Under the pieces are notes generated by a model. The model saw only the letters and a list, made by a program, of their open reading frames with translations. It did no database searches and was not told where the DNA came from. From assembly GCA_964560875.1 (NCBI GenBank), contig CAZLMW010000217.1, forward strand, positions 1 to 6,140: a stretch of DNA of 6,140 nucleotides, in the 5' to 3' direction. This document shows, piece after piece, positions 5,834-6,140 of the stretch. This stretch comes from CAZLMW01 sp964560875. Lineage in GTDB: Bacteria; Myxococcota_A; UBA9042. How positions within the stretch are numbered: the stretch's first letter is position 1; every line of letters starts with the position of its first letter. A program made the translations under genes and the position numbers.

Positions 5834-5950
5834 GCGGGACTGGCGAAGCGGAGCCGGCTCGCCCACCCTTGTCATCATAATGTGCCGTTTCCAGACGGTT
5901 TTCCATAACTGACCTCTGAAAAAGGACGCCTTGGGCGGCTGTTCGGATCA

Positions 5951-6000
5951 CCCCCCTCTGAGCCTTCGGCCCATCTCCCCCTGCGTTGGCAGGTGGAGAG
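5951..6000. repeat. REP-like extragenic palindromic element
   Basis: The core hairpin at 5974-5999 has arms TCTCC-C-CCTGC and GCAGG-T-GGAGA, ten base pairs with one mismatch, closing a GTTG loop. Beside it is a C-run plus CTCTGAGCCTTCGGCCC (5951-5972), which forms a smaller stem. This C/G-rich block with a TTCG turn resembles repeat elements scattered between genes in many GC-rich genomes. It lies 64 bases past the stop of the minus-strand kinase gene and may also act as its 3' end. Copy number elsewhere cannot be seen from this window. Confidence 0.5.
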
Positions 6001-6001
6001 C

Positions 6002-6016
6002 ATGGTGCTGCACCAT
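6002..6016. other. 15-bp odd-centred dyad ATGGTGC-T-GCACCAT
   Basis: A perfect inverted repeat of two 7-bp arms around a central T. It lies next to the REP-like hairpin, between the kinase tail and the lipoprotein operon. A one-base centre cannot form a good RNA loop, so it is more like a binding site for a dimeric DNA-binding protein than a terminator. No regulator is identified. Confidence 0.35.
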
Positions 6017-6063
6017 TCCATCATGTTTTGATTATGTTACGACCTGAACGATCGGCATTGGGG

Positions 6064-6140
6064 CTAGCTCGAGTCAGCGCCAGCAGCGGGCAAGGACAAC
6101 TCGAAGCGGGCGCCGCTGCCGTGGCGGGGCGGGACGGCTT
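6064..6140 (-). CDS. C-terminal end of a probable sensor histidine kinase (partial)
   Basis: The open frame enters at the right edge and ends at TAG (6066-6064), giving 24 visible residues. The stretch H-G-S-G-A-R-F-E-L-S-L-P-A-A matches the end of the GHKL ATPase domain of two-component histidine kinases, where G-x-G-[AT]-x-F-x-[LV]-x-[LF]-P forms the last strand. A short non-conserved tail (G-A-D-S-S) follows. The catalytic His and the ATP-binding N, G1 and F boxes are outside the window. The gene points toward the lipoprotein operon, with 268 bases between them. A separate transcription unit is more likely than readthrough, given the hairpin in the gap. With so few residues the assignment is tentative. 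Confidence 0.6.
   Translation of the reverse strand, partial: AVPPRHGSGARFELSLPAAGADSS

Larger units (their letters stand above)
5796..6063. other. Intergenic region upstream of the lipoprotein operon
   Basis: 268 bases without a convincing gene separate the histidine-kinase tail from the operon. It holds a REP-like hairpin (5974-5999), a dyad (6002-6016), a 10-bp palindrome GAGCCGGCTC (5851-5860) inside a larger imperfect hairpin (arms 5842-5846 and 5859-5863), and a short hairpin CCGT...ACGG with a T-run (5885-5902, plus strand). Weak minus-strand promoter signals are TTGAAG (5833-5828) and TACGCT (5808-5803), 19 bases apart. Transcription from there would start at or next to ATG 5795, giving a leaderless message. 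Codon bias across the in-frame upstream extension is unlike the genes. Confidence 0.5.

Noticed and set aside
5885..5902. Short hairpin followed by TTTT as a plus-strand terminator
   Set aside because: The stem has only four or five base pairs and no plus-strand gene ends upstream of it.
5796..5951. In-frame upstream extension of the first Cys-rich protein, including an ATG at 5906 with GAGGT before it
   Set aside because: Codon third positions are not GC-rich, the segment contains hairpins, and an extension would hide a perfect signal peptide and lipobox. The GAGGT-ATG pair could still be a tiny leader, but nothing else supports it.
1..6140. tRNA, rRNA, transposase or phage genes
   Set aside because: No cloverleaf, rRNA-like stretch, transposase motif or integrase motif was seen on either strand by eye.

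Overview
The window is GC-rich bacterial DNA dominated by exported lipoproteins. Long Asp/Ala/Thr/Gly-rich spacers follow the lipidation cysteine, there are beta-propellers and Cys-rich repeat proteins, and GC-rich third codon positions are common. This style is usual in the Myxococcota/Bradymonadota (former Deltaproteobacteria). That assignment rests on style only; no marker gene is present.

Layout from left to right. (1) 1-327, minus strand: the N-terminal part of a lipoprotein gene that runs off the left edge inside a hexanucleotide repeat encoding Asp-Thr. (2) 328-372: a 45-base divergent promoter region with a self-complementary -10-like element. (3) 373-2655, plus strand: a 760-residue lipoprotein with seven FG-GAP/VCBS-type Asp-rich motifs and a C-terminal ASPIC/UnbV domain. 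It is interrupted by a Ser/Gly insertion that carries a 9-G run and 18-bp tandem repeats. (4) 2656-2803: a convergent gap with an optional small lipoprotein-like ORF. (5) 5795-2804, minus strand: a compact three-gene operon of a Cys-rich lipoprotein (199 aa), a YncE/YVTN-like propeller lipoprotein (527 aa) and a second Cys-rich lipoprotein (257 aa). The first two genes are one base apart and the last two are 33 bases apart. (6) 5796-6063: intergenic DNA with a REP-like hairpin and dyads. (7) 6064-6140, minus strand: the last 24 codons of what looks like a sensor histidine kinase.

All five complete or near-complete genes encode proteins that should be lipid-anchored outside the cytoplasm. The strongest new-looking point is that both Cys-rich proteins contain two copies of the same 10-cysteine module with nearly fixed spacing, and that they flank a propeller lipoprotein in one operon. 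I infer a cell-envelope protein set, perhaps surface-exposed and binding Ca2+ or protein partners. The substrate and biological role cannot be read from the sequence. Two repeat tracts (Asp-Thr codons at the left edge; 9-G run in the UnbV gene) could make the surface proteins variable.
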